NCBI GenBank assembly: GCA_030440445.1
Contig: CP098528.1
Location: 4,397,953-4,461,952, forward strand
Length of the DNA: 64,000 nucleotides
Direction: 5' to 3'
Source of the DNA: Halomonas sp. KG2
GTDB taxonomy: Bacteria > Pseudomonadota > Gammaproteobacteria > Pseudomonadales > Halomonadaceae
Within the stretch, counting starts at the first letter, position 1. Each line of letters starts with the position of its first letter. The position numbers were made by a program, and so were the translations under genes. The notes beneath the pieces are model-generated. The model saw only the letters and a list, made by a program, of their open reading frames with translations, did no database searches and was not told the origin of the DNA. Of the stretch, positions 56,781 through 64,000 are shown one piece after another.

Positions 56781-57942
56781 GCTATTGCCTCCCTTATCCC
56801 TATACATCCATACGCCATGGTGCGTACGTAAGTGCCCGTACTGTGACTTTAATTCCCATGAGCCCAGTACTGACGAGCTGCCCGAAGCCGCTTATCTAAC
56901 CGCCCTGCTCAATGATTTGGAGGGTGATTTATCGTTAGCGAATGAAAGAGAGATTCAAACTATCTTTATTGGTGGTGGCACGCCAAGCCTGTTATCGCCA
57001 GCTTTTTACGATCGATTATTCAAAGAGATACGCCTTCGATTGCCGTTCTCTTCGACTATCGAAATTACCCTTGAAGCGAATCCTGGCACGACCGAACAGC
57101 AGCGTTTTATTGGTTATCGAGAAGCCGGGATCAATCGCTTGTCTTTGGGAGTTCAGAGCTTTCGCCCTGAACAGCTTAGCGCGTTGGGGCGTATTCATAG
57201 CGGCCAAGAAGCGGTCAATGCTGTTCGCCAGGCGCGTGAGGCTGGGTTTGATAATCTCAATATTGATTTAATGCATGGGCTACCCAAACAAACCCCGGCT
57301 CAAGCGATGGAGGATATTGATCAAGCATTGGCTCTGGAGCCGGAGCATCTCTCCTGGTATCAGTTAACGCTTGAACCGAATACGGCGTTTTTCTCTCATC
57401 CGCCTGTGTTACCAGAAGAAGAGGCTCTCTGGGACATTCAAGAAGCTGGCCATCAACGCCTTGAGCAAGCCGGTTTACGGCGCTATGAAATCTCCGCCTA
57501 TGCGCGAACGGGGCAACAAAGTCGCCACAACATCAATTATTGGCAGTTTGGCGATTATTTGGGTATTGGGGCGGGAGCGCATGGAAAGCTGACGACGGTC
57601 GATAGTCAGGGGCAACGGCATATCGAAAGGCGCTGGAAAACACGTCAGCCAGAGGCATATTTACGCCGTTCAAATGATCCGCGTGGCTTTGTGGCTGGCA
57701 AGCAGCCGATAGCAACGCAGGAGCTACCCCTTGAGTTTGCGATGAATGCGTTACGTTTAACCGATGGGGTCACCATGGATGTCTGGACGGCTTACACAGG
57801 ACAGCCCTCAGCCGTGTTACTTTCGCGGTTACAAAGCGCGTATGAAAAAGGACTTTTAATGGAAATGCCCGAAAAGCTGCGTGCATCGCCTCAAGGTCTA
57901 TTATTCTTGAATGAATTGCTGACATTAATAAGCGATGAGTGA
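56773..57942 (+). CDS. hemW: HemW, radical SAM haem chaperone
   Basis: A 389-residue radical S-adenosylmethionine protein. The cluster motif WCVRKCPYCDFNSHE has the CX3CX2C cysteines, and FIGGGTPSLLS and SLGVQSF follow. HemW binds and transfers haem; older annotations call it oxygen-independent coproporphyrinogen oxidase, but it lacks that enzyme's N-terminal region. It is coupled to rdgB. Consistent with hemJ and hemL elsewhere in the window. Confidence 0.95.
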   Translation: MAELLPPLSLYIHTPWCVRKCPYCDFNSHEPSTDELPEAAYLTALLNDLEGDLSLANEREIQTIFIGGGTPSLLSPAFYDRLFKEIRLRLPFSSTIEITLEANPGTTEQQRFIGYREAGINRLSLGVQSFRPEQLSALGRIHSGQEAVNAVRQAREAGFDNLNIDLMHGLPKQTPAQAMEDIDQALALEPEHLSWYQLTLEPNTAFFSHPPVLPEEEALWDIQEAGHQRLEQAGLRRYEISAYARTGQQSRHNINYWQFGDYLGIGAGAHGKLTTVDSQGQRHIERRWKTRQPEAYLRRSNDPRGFVAGKQPIATQELPLEFAMNALRLTDGVTMDVWTAYTGQPSAVLLSRLQSAYEKGLLMEMPEKLRASPQGLLFLNELLTLISDE

Positions 57943-57990
57943 TCAGCGATATATAAAGCAATTACCCTGAAGATTATCAAGGAGTGAGTG

Positions 57991-58665
57991 ATGCGTATTT
58001 CTCGACTACTGACCCCGCTGGCGGCAGCCATTTTGTTAGCTGGTTGTGCTACCTCGGACCCTTATGGCGGTCAGACGCAGCGCTCTAGCACTGCGATGGG
58101 ATCTGGCATTGGCGCGGCTATTGGTGCTGCTGCTGGTGCGCTGTCTGGCGATGGCAGCACCAGCCGTCGTGATCGTGCATTGATTGGTGCAGCGGTAGGT
58201 GCTGCAGCGGGTGCCGGTGTAGGTGTTTACATGGATCGTCAGGAGCAACAGCTGCGCCAAAATCTCCAGGGCTCGCGTATTGAGATTGATCGTCGCGGTG
58301 ACGATATTGTGCTTAATATGCCCAGTGGCGTTACTTTTGGTTTCGACTCTGCCGACCTTACCAGTGAGGCGCGCAACTCCCTTAATCAAGTAGCAAATGT
58401 ACTGACCCAGTACCAGGATACCCGCGTCAACATTGCTGGCCACACTGATAGCACCGGAGATGCAAACTATAACCAGCGTCTGTCTGAACGCCGTGCCCAG
58501 TCTGTAGGTAATTACCTTAGCCAAAATGGCGTATCCTCTGCTCGATTAAACACCATGGGATACGGGGCCAATCAGCCGGTTGCTAGCAATAATTCTGAAC
58601 AAGGGCGTGCGCAAAACCGCCGTGTTGAAATCACCTTGTCTCCCACGGGAAATGGCCAGGGTTAA
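57991..58665 (+). CDS. OmpA-family outer-membrane lipoprotein (YiaD-like)
   Basis: A 224-residue protein. Lipobox LAGC at about residue 20. A glycine-zipper segment (GSGIGAAIGAAAGALSG, then GAAVGAAAGAGVGVY) spans 35-85. The C-terminal OmpA domain binds peptidoglycan: NIAGHTDSTGDANYNQRLSERRAQSV and QNRRVEI. I use ATG 57991, with AAGGAG 6 bases upstream, instead of the GTG one codon earlier. Confidence 0.93.
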   Translation: MRISRLLTPLAAAILLAGCATSDPYGGQTQRSSTAMGSGIGAAIGAAAGALSGDGSTSRRDRALIGAAVGAAAGAGVGVYMDRQEQQLRQNLQGSRIEIDRRGDDIVLNMPSGVTFGFDSADLTSEARNSLNQVANVLTQYQDTRVNIAGHTDSTGDANYNQRLSERRAQSVGNYLSQNGVSSARLNTMGYGANQPVASNNSEQGRAQNRRVEITLSPTGNGQG

Positions 58666-58706
58666 CGCTAACGATTGATAAGCTAACCTCGGCATTGCCG
58701 ATAAAC

Positions 58707-58736
58707 GCCCGCTATGCTCACATAGCGGGCTTTTTT
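58707..58736 (+). terminator. Rho-independent terminator after the OmpA-like gene
   Basis: GCCCGCTATG (58707-58716) pairs with CATAGCGGGC (58721-58730), loop CTCA, then six T. A textbook intrinsic terminator. Confidence 0.93.
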
Positions 58737-58759
58737 CGATTCTCTGTTAGCGAGCGACT

Positions 58760-59605
58760 ATGCTGTCTTACCAACACGCTTACCATGCCGGTAACTTTGC
58801 CGATGTGCAGAAACATTTAACGCTTTACGCGGTGGTTGATTATTTATTACGTAAAAAAACTGCCATTACATATATAGATACTCATGCGGGACGAGGTCTC
58901 TATCCACTTAACACCAAAGAGACTCAGCGGCTTCAAGAATACCGTGAGGGCATTTGGCCACTGTGGAAAGCGAGTGAACAGCTAAGTGACCCTTTACTGA
59001 GTAGTTGGCTAACCACGTTGGCAACTGCCCAGCCCCATGCATCTGAGCTGACCCATTATCCTGGCTCACCTTGGTGGCTTTCTCAGCCGCTTCGTGAGCA
59101 AGATCGCCTGACGTTATTTGAGCTTCATCCCGGTGAGCATGAGCACTTAAGCAGCCAATCGCTTTCCCCGCAGGCGCAGCGAATTTATGGGGATGGCCTA
59201 GCAGGCTTGAGTGAGCTGGTACCGGTTGCAACACCGCGTTTGTGCGTATTGATTGACCCTAGCTACGAACGTAAAGCGGAATATCTAGAGGTGGTTGATG
59301 CGGTGACCTATAGCCTGGCAAAAGCGCGACATGCGGTGCTGCTGGTGTGGTATCCATTGCTACCAGCAGGCAACCATCTCTCGTTACTAAACGGCTTGAG
59401 AGAGAGCGGCATCCGTAAAATTTGGCGCAGCGAACTTCAACGCTATACGCCAAACGAGCAAAGCCATGGCATGTACGGTAGTGGAATGCTAGTGATTAAC
59501 CCGCCCTGGGGGTTAGATGAGCGTCTAGCGGCGGCGATGGCACACATTACGCCGCTGCTAGGCTCGGAAAGTGACTATCGGTCAGAGTGGCTGGTAGGCG
59601 AATAG
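58760..59605 (+). CDS. rlmJ: 23S rRNA (adenine(2030)-N6)-methyltransferase
   Basis: A 281-residue enzyme. The N-terminal MLSYQHAYHAGNFADVQKH is a strong signature, followed by YIDTHAGRGLY for cofactor binding. The catalytic motif usually written DPPY appears as DPSYERKAEYLEVV, a Pro-to-Ser change. NPPWGLDERL follows near the end. Monocistronic between the OmpA-like gene and mnmE. Confidence 0.94.
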   Translation: MLSYQHAYHAGNFADVQKHLTLYAVVDYLLRKKTAITYIDTHAGRGLYPLNTKETQRLQEYREGIWPLWKASEQLSDPLLSSWLTTLATAQPHASELTHYPGSPWWLSQPLREQDRLTLFELHPGEHEHLSSQSLSPQAQRIYGDGLAGLSELVPVATPRLCVLIDPSYERKAEYLEVVDAVTYSLAKARHAVLLVWYPLLPAGNHLSLLNGLRESGIRKIWRSELQRYTPNEQSHGMYGSGMLVINPPWGLDERLAAAMAHITPLLGSESDYRSEWLVGE

Positions 59606-59643
59606 CTGGTTAGCCACGGTCTATTAGTGACCAAAGCAGGTGC

Positions 59644-61014
59644 TTATTTCCCGATACAAAAACTGCCAAAGATTTCGCCGAGCAGGTCGTCAGCGCTGAA
59701 TTCACCGGTAATTTCGCCTAACGCCTGCTGAGCATCGCGCAAGTCTTCGGCCAGCAATTCCCCGGCTCCGTAGCCATCTAGTTGGGCGCGTCCAGTTTCC
59801 AGCGCAATCATGGCGCGATCTAAGGCGTCTAAATGGCGACGGCGGGCTGAGAATCGCCCTTCGGTCGTCGCAGAAAACCCCATGATGTCCTTTAGATGGG
59901 TTTTTAAGTTATCCACACCCATGCCAGTTTTCGCGGATAGTCTGATCGTTGGTGGGGTTGTGGATAAATCAATGCCCGCTGGTTCGGCGCTGGTATCGAT
60001 TTTATTTCGCACCAGTGTCAGGCGTGTTTGATCGGGGAGCCTGGCGACAAATTCCGGCCAAATAGTCATAGGATCAGTCGCATCGGTAGTGGAGGCATCT
60101 ACCAATAGCAGCACGCGGTCGGCTTTTTCAATCTCTTCCCAAGCACGGGCAACGCCGATTTTCTCTACGGCATCGGGAGTGTCGCGCAGCCCCGCGGTGT
60201 CGATAATATGCAGCGGCATGCCATCAATGTGAATATATTCTCTCAGCACGTCACGGGTAGTGCCGGCAATATCCGTGACAATAGCGGTATCTTGTTCGGT
60301 CAGTGCGTTGAGCAAGCTAGACTTACCGGCATTAGGTCGTCCAGCAATCACCACGCTCATTCCTTCGCGTAACAGGGCCCCTTGGCCTGCGGCTTTGCGA
60401 ACCGCCGTCAGCGCTTGCTGAACGCTGTCTAAACGGTTAGCGACGTGACCATCGGCTAAAAAATCGATTTCCTCCTCAGGGAAATCAATTGCCGCTTCGA
60501 CGTATACCCGCAACTCAATGAGTCGCTCCACTAACGCCGAGATACGCTGGGAAAACTCGCCCTGCAACGAGCGTACGGCATTTTCGGCAGCGGAACGGGA
60601 AGTGGCGTCTATCAGGTCGGCAATGGCTTCGGCTTGGGCTAGATCCAACTTGTCGTTTAGAAAGGCTCGCTCTGAAAACTCACCCGGGCGTGCTAGGCGT
60701 GCGCCAAGCTGTAGGCAACGTTCAAGCAGCATATCCATAATGATTGGCCCGCCATGTCCTTGCAGTTCAAGCACGTCCTCGCCCGTAAATGAGTGGGGCC
60801 CGTTGAACAGCAGGGCAATGCCTTCATCAATAACGCTTTCAGCGGCATAAAACGGGCCGTAGTGAGCGTAACGAGGGGAAGGGCAGTGGCCAAGTACAGC
60901 GGCAGCGATATCGTGGCAGGCAGGGCCTGAGACGCGAATAATGCCAACACCGCCGCGGCCAGGAGGAGTTGCCAGAGCGGTAATGGTGTCTTGGGTGTAA
61001 AGTCGATCGGCCAT
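59644..61014 (-). CDS. mnmE: tRNA modification GTPase MnmE
   Basis: A 456-residue GTPase partner of MnmG. The N-terminal tetrahydrofolate domain begins [24 protein letters not shown]. The G domain has [27 protein letters not shown] and NKID. The C-terminal CIGK motif with the essential Cys is present. Two perfect DnaA boxes lie inside (59909-59917, 59959-59967). It is separated from yidC by a hairpin. Confidence 0.98.
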   Translation of the reverse strand: MADRLYTQDTITALATPPGRGGVGIIRVSGPACHDIAAAVLGHCPSPRYAHYGPFYAAESVIDEGIALLFNGPHSFTGEDVLELQGHGGPIIMDMLLERCLQLGARLARPGEFSERAFLNDKLDLAQAEAIADLIDATSRSAAENAVRSLQGEFSQRISALVERLIELRVYVEAAIDFPEEEIDFLADGHVANRLDSVQQALTAVRKAAGQGALLREGMSVVIAGRPNAGKSSLLNALTEQDTAIVTDIAGTTRDVLREYIHIDGMPLHIIDTAGLRDTPDAVEKIGVARAWEEIEKADRVLLLVDASTTDATDPMTIWPEFVARLPDQTRLTLVRNKIDTSAEPAGIDLSTTPPTIRLSAKTGMGVDNLKTHLKDIMGFSATTEGRFSARRRHLDALDRAMIALETGRAQLDGYGAGELLAEDLRDAQQALGEITGEFSADDLLGEIFGSFCIGK

Positions 61015-61067
61015 GGCGCTTCTCGTTGGTGTATGGCGAAGATTGTCGCGTTGTTCATCCTAAAACG

Positions 61068-61095
61068 CCAGACCCCCGCTAGGGCGGGGGTCTGG
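61068..61095. terminator. Hairpin between yidC and mnmE
   Basis: CCAGACCCCCGC (61068-61079) pairs with GCGGGGGTCTGG (61084-61095), 12 pairs. It lies 20 bases past the yicD-position gene yidC, read on the minus strand, but has no T tract, so yidC and mnmE may still be partly co-transcribed. Confidence 0.65.
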
Positions 61096-61115
61096 TGGTA
61101 GGAGAAGGGAGCGTG

Positions 61116-62801
61116 CTACTTGGTTCGCAACCCTTTGCCGACGTTTGGATCATTCTCAATATTGCGCGTAATGAGGTACTGCTGCGCCACCGAGATGATG
61201 TTGTTGACGACCCAGTAGATAACGAGACCTGCAGGGAACCACAGGAAGAAGAAGGTGAAGATAATCGGCAACATCTTCATGATCTTCGCCTGCATGGGAT
61301 CTGGCGGTGTCGGATTCAGCATTTGCTGAACAAACATCGAGATACCCATCAAAATCGGCAAGATGAAGTAGGGGTCTTTCACCGAGAGATCCTGAATCCA
61401 GAACATGAACGGCGCATGGCGCAGCTCAACGGACTCAAGCAACATCCAGTACAGGGCGATAAATACCGGCATTTGCACCAGAATCGGCAAACAGCCACCC
61501 AGCGGATTGATCTTCTCTTTCTGGTAGAACTTCATCATCTCTTGAGACATTTTCTGGCGATCATCGCCATACATCTCTTTGAGACGCTGCATTTCCGGGC
61601 CAAGTTTACGCATACGCGCCATTGACTTGTAGGCTTTGGCGGATAGCGGGAATAGCACCAGTTTCACTAGTACGGTCAGCAGTACAATTGACCAGCCCCA
61701 GTTGCCAACGATGTCGTGGATCTTATCCAGTAACCAGAATAGCGGGTTAGCGATAAACCACAGCCAACCGTAATCGACGGTTAAGCGTAGGTTTGGCGCT
61801 ACTTGCTCAAGGTAATCTTGAACCTTGGGCCCCATGTACAGCGTTGCGCTTAGCGTTGCCTCGCCGTCAGCGGCCACACTGCTCGTGGGGCCTGCAAACG
61901 CTACGACATTACGATCCCGTGAATCGGTAGTGACATAGTAGAGGTTTTGCTGATTTTGCGCCGGCGCCCAGGCAGATACGAAGTAGTGTTGGATCATCGC
62001 AATCCAGCCACCCTGCGCCTCACGATTTTCAAAGTTATGGCTTTGAATATCGTCGAAGTCGATTTTTTCGTACCGCGCGTCAGGGGTAGAGTAGGCCGCA
62101 CCTAGATACGATTTCATACCCATAGAGACGCCACTTGAGGGGTCAGGGCTATTATCGCGCGCCAGTTGACCGATAAAGCGTGCGCTAATCGGTGACTCGG
62201 TGTTGTTGGCTAAATAGTAACTAACGTTGACCGCGTAGTCGCCGCGCTTAAACGTCAATCGCTTAATAACCTCAACGCCGTTAACTTCCGCTGTTAAATC
62301 AACACTTAGCTGCTCTTCATCGTTTCCTAAGCGGTACTCGGTACGCTCGGGCGTGAAGGCAATGCGGCTAGCCTGGCCGTCCAGTTGAAGACCCGAACGG
62401 GCGACGTAGCTACGCGTTGAGTTATCAGACAGCAACACGTAGTTACGATCTGAATCCTGCGTTAGCTTATGCTGCGGTAGAGCGGCGTACACGATATCGC
62501 CACCATGTGGGTCAATACGTACGTCGAGAACGTCGGTAGTGACAGCAATAAAGTCTCGGCTAGACGAGTTACTTTCTGCTTCTCCAGGCATGCCTTCACT
62601 AATGGCATTTTGGGGAGCCGACGAACTAGGAACCGATAAATCATCACTGCCAACATTATTGGCGGATGAGCCGTTGCTGTTTTGGGTGATTTCAGGCGTC
62701 GAATCGACGCTTATCTGCCCATAATCCTGATTCCACTGTACAACCAATAGGTAGGCAAGTACTGCCAGTGGAATCAGTAATAAAAGTCGTTTTACGTCCA
62801 T
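61116..62801 (-). CDS. yidC: Membrane protein insertase YidC
   Basis: A 561-residue inner-membrane insertase. One N-terminal helix (LLLLIPLAVLAYLLVV), a large periplasmic beta-sandwich (about 60-340) that is acidic here, then five helices of the Oxa1 core with NWGWSIVLLTVLVKLVLFPLS, CLPILVQMPVFIALYWML and FFFLWFPAGLVIYWVVNN. Conserved core-cavity region KAYKSMARMRKL. It follows rnpA at 115 bases. Confidence 0.97.
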   Translation of the reverse strand: MDVKRLLLLIPLAVLAYLLVVQWNQDYGQISVDSTPEITQNSNGSSANNVGSDDLSVPSSSAPQNAISEGMPGEAESNSSSRDFIAVTTDVLDVRIDPHGGDIVYAALPQHKLTQDSDRNYVLLSDNSTRSYVARSGLQLDGQASRIAFTPERTEYRLGNDEEQLSVDLTAEVNGVEVIKRLTFKRGDYAVNVSYYLANNTESPISARFIGQLARDNSPDPSSGVSMGMKSYLGAAYSTPDARYEKIDFDDIQSHNFENREAQGGWIAMIQHYFVSAWAPAQNQQNLYYVTTDSRDRNVVAFAGPTSSVAADGEATLSATLYMGPKVQDYLEQVAPNLRLTVDYGWLWFIANPLFWLLDKIHDIVGNWGWSIVLLTVLVKLVLFPLSAKAYKSMARMRKLGPEMQRLKEMYGDDRQKMSQEMMKFYQKEKINPLGGCLPILVQMPVFIALYWMLLESVELRHAPFMFWIQDLSVKDPYFILPILMGISMFVQQMLNPTPPDPMQAKIMKMLPIIFTFFFLWFPAGLVIYWVVNNIISVAQQYLITRNIENDPNVGKGLRTK

Positions 62802-62842
62802 GAGGGTTCTGCCCGATGGGTGGTGAACATGCTAATGGCGCA

Positions 62843-62891
62843 GTGTCATTTACTCGACCCATGACACACGAAAGCCTGCCAGGCGGCAGGC
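62843..62891 (-). other. Two small hairpins between rnpA and yidC
   Basis: GTGTCAT (62843-62849) pairs with ATGACAC (62861-62867), and GCCTGCC (62874-62880) with GGCAGGC (62885-62891). They fill the 115-base gap where yidD is found in most relatives. Neither has a T tract. Confidence 0.5.
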
Positions 62892-62916
62892 CGAGGTCGA
62901 GCGGCGAGGTGTGTCG

Positions 62917-63324
62917 TCAAGCGTCACGTGTTACGCCATTAGGCGGGAGTGATGCAGACACCGCCTGTGCGTCACGCTGAAGTCGTTTCCACATGCCATT
63001 TAGCTGGCGATTCAGCGTCTCGTTATCAATATCTTGAACACCACGCTTTGCCAGTATCACGATATCCACAGAGGGTAAGTGATCTTGGCGGAGGCGAACA
63101 GATTCTCTCACGAGTCGCTTAAAGCGGTTGCGATCAACAGCGAGCTTCACATTTTTTTTGCTGACCACCAGTCCAATGCGGGGATGTCCCCGGGTACTCA
63201 AACGCGCTAGCGCCATCATACCTTTGCCATGAACCTTCAGGTCTGCTTGTTCAAACACGTGACTAAAATCCCCGGCGTTTAGCAAACGTAAGCACCGGGG
63301 AAAGCCTTGATGCGGCACACGCAA
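62917..63324 (-). CDS. rnpA: Ribonuclease P protein component
   Basis: A 135-residue basic protein that binds the catalytic RNA of RNase P and matures tRNA 5' ends. The RNR signature is in DRNRFKRLVRESVR, preceded by GLVVSKKNVKLAV. The start is uncertain: TTG 63324 and GTG 63318 are both possible, neither with a good ribosome-binding site. It lies 7 bases after rpmH, so translational coupling is likely. Confidence 0.94.
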   Translation of the reverse strand: MRVPHQGFPRCLRLLNAGDFSHVFEQADLKVHGKGMMALARLSTRGHPRIGLVVSKKNVKLAVDRNRFKRLVRESVRLRQDHLPSVDIVILAKRGVQDIDNETLNRQLNGMWKRLQRDAQAVSASLPPNGVTRDA

Positions 63325-63331
63325 TCCGAGA

Positions 63332-63466
63332 TCAGGCGCTCAGACGCTTGCGGCCTTTGGCGCGGCGGCGTGCGATAACGGCACGGCCGTTTTTGGTTGC
63401 CATACGAGCACGGAAGCCATGCGCGCGCTTGCGCTTGAGAACGCTGGGTTGAAAAGTGCGTTTCAT
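63332..63466 (-). CDS. rpmH: 50S ribosomal protein L34
   Basis: A 44-residue, highly basic ribosomal protein: [18 protein letters not shown], then [20 protein letters not shown] and RKRLSA. Exact length for L34. ATG 63464-63466, stop TGA 63332-63334. First gene of the rpmH-rnpA-yidC string, transcribed away from the predicted dnaA. Confidence 0.97.
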   Translation of the reverse strand: MKRTFQPSVLKRKRAHGFRARMATKNGRAVIARRRAKGRKRLSA

Positions 63467-64000
63467 AACTCGTTATTCCCACGTGGTTTAGGACGGAAAG
63501 TGAATTCCAAAAGACCCGGTCCAGTGAGGAACTAGCCGGGGAGTTTCAATTCAAGACCGGAAATTGTAGAGACTTCCTGCGTCCGGTGCAATTTTTCCTT
63601 GCATAAAAAGCGTTAAAAAGGCAATGGAGGCTTTTCGTACATCGCCATCGTGGCTTCTTGTCATGACACTACTATTACTAATGAAGTTATTTTAAACCTA
63701 CTGTTATTAATAGTGGGGATACTAATTGTGGATAAGCTGTTTTAGACCATTTTTATCAACAGCTTAAAATCATAAAAAATCTGTGCATAACCTTCGGATA
63801 AGCCTTAAATAAACTGTTAATTAGGTGTGTTCAACAGGTTATAGGTTACATCAAAACAGCTTTTTCCTTGATCAGTTACCAGCTTTTCCCTATGCCTTAT
63901 GAATAGTTGTCCACAGGGCAAAAAGAGGCGTTAGTGCGTGTGGATAACCGCTCCGTTGGGCGCTACAATGGTCGGCCGTTTTCAACCGATGGTGAGATGA
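63467..64000. other. rpmH-dnaA intergenic region, best oriC candidate
   Basis: No gene in 534 bases; dnaA presumably begins just beyond the right edge. DnaA boxes: TTATCCACA or its complement, perfect, at 63727-63735 and 63939-63947; TTATGCACA complement at 63782-63790 (fits TTWTNCACA); one-mismatch copies at 63753-63761 and 63907-63915. An AT-rich run at about 63670-63725 precedes them. This matches the Pseudomonas-type origin placement. The rpmH promoter also lies here. Confidence 0.75.

Noticed and set aside
58036..58524. Open frame of 162 codons antisense to the OmpA-like gene
   Set aside because: Arises from the Gly/Ala-rich codons of the glycine zipper; no start signal.
61095..61625. 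Open frame of 176 codons antisense to the 3' half of yidC
   Set aside because: A shadow of the conserved yidC coding frame; the His/Arg-rich translation is not protein-like.
63990..64000. dnaA start codon at the right edge
   Set aside because: A GGTGAG-like site and an ATG are present in the last bases, but spacing is wrong and no coding sequence is available to confirm.

Overview
The window looks like near-origin chromosome of a moderately halophilic gammaproteobacterium, most likely Halomonas or another Halomonadaceae. This rests on the gene content (rpmH and rnpA leading to an upstream dnaA region, parAB, mnmG-rsmG, a full atp operon, and a crc between rph and pyrE as in Pseudomonas), a NhaD-type Na+/H+ antiporter, and very acidic exported proteins (a cytochrome linker and a curlin). 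The genus is an inference from recognised protein families; no search was run.

Layout. 1-2.2 kb: 5' part of a FecI-like sigma factor gene running off the left edge, a zinc alcohol dehydrogenase and a divergent Lrp/AsnC regulator. 2.3-11.3 kb is an accessory defence island: a HipB/HipA-like pair with two operator-like repeats, wrecks of a type I methylase (hsdM) and a YhcG-type nuclease gene, then a tightly packed cassette of an HTH protein, a C5-cytosine methyltransferase, a McrB-like AAA+ motor and a McrC-like (DUF2357/PD-(D/E)XK) nuclease. The cassette resembles LlaJI/BsuMI-type restriction-modification built on a McrBC engine. The methyltransferase core and the N-terminal half of the motor form one very AT-rich block inside more GC-rich DNA, as if the specificity parts had been exchanged as a unit.

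11.4-22.6 kb: yicC, rph, crc, pyrE, trmL, rep, a di-heme cytochrome c, an acetyltransferase, a two-component system and a CBS-domain protein. 22.6-30.4 kb: nhaD, glmU, apbE, uppP, a cation diffusion facilitator and mgtE. 30.5-42.1 kb: on the minus strand mnmG-rsmG-parA-parB and then atpIBEFHAGDC. 42.1-42.6 kb is a gene-free, AT-rich stretch with DnaA-box-like 9-mers.

42.6-51.7 kb: an amino-acid ABC transporter, erpA, argC, a ClC channel, hemJ, a thiD homologue, hemL and a small exported protein. 51.7-55.9 kb: a curli locus with csgDEFG and csgBA all on the minus strand. 56.1-63.5 kb: rdgB, hemW, an OmpA-like lipoprotein, rlmJ, mnmE, yidC, rnpA, rpmH. The last 500 bases, upstream of where dnaA is expected, contain three consensus DnaA boxes and are the best oriC candidate.

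Physiology. The ATP synthase c subunit has proton-type residues, so NhaD and the proton circuit probably share the work of sodium export. HemJ, HemL and HemW support haem supply or use. Curli genes under a CsgD-like regulator indicate amyloid biofilm capacity. No tRNA, rRNA, CRISPR array or intact insertion sequence was seen.
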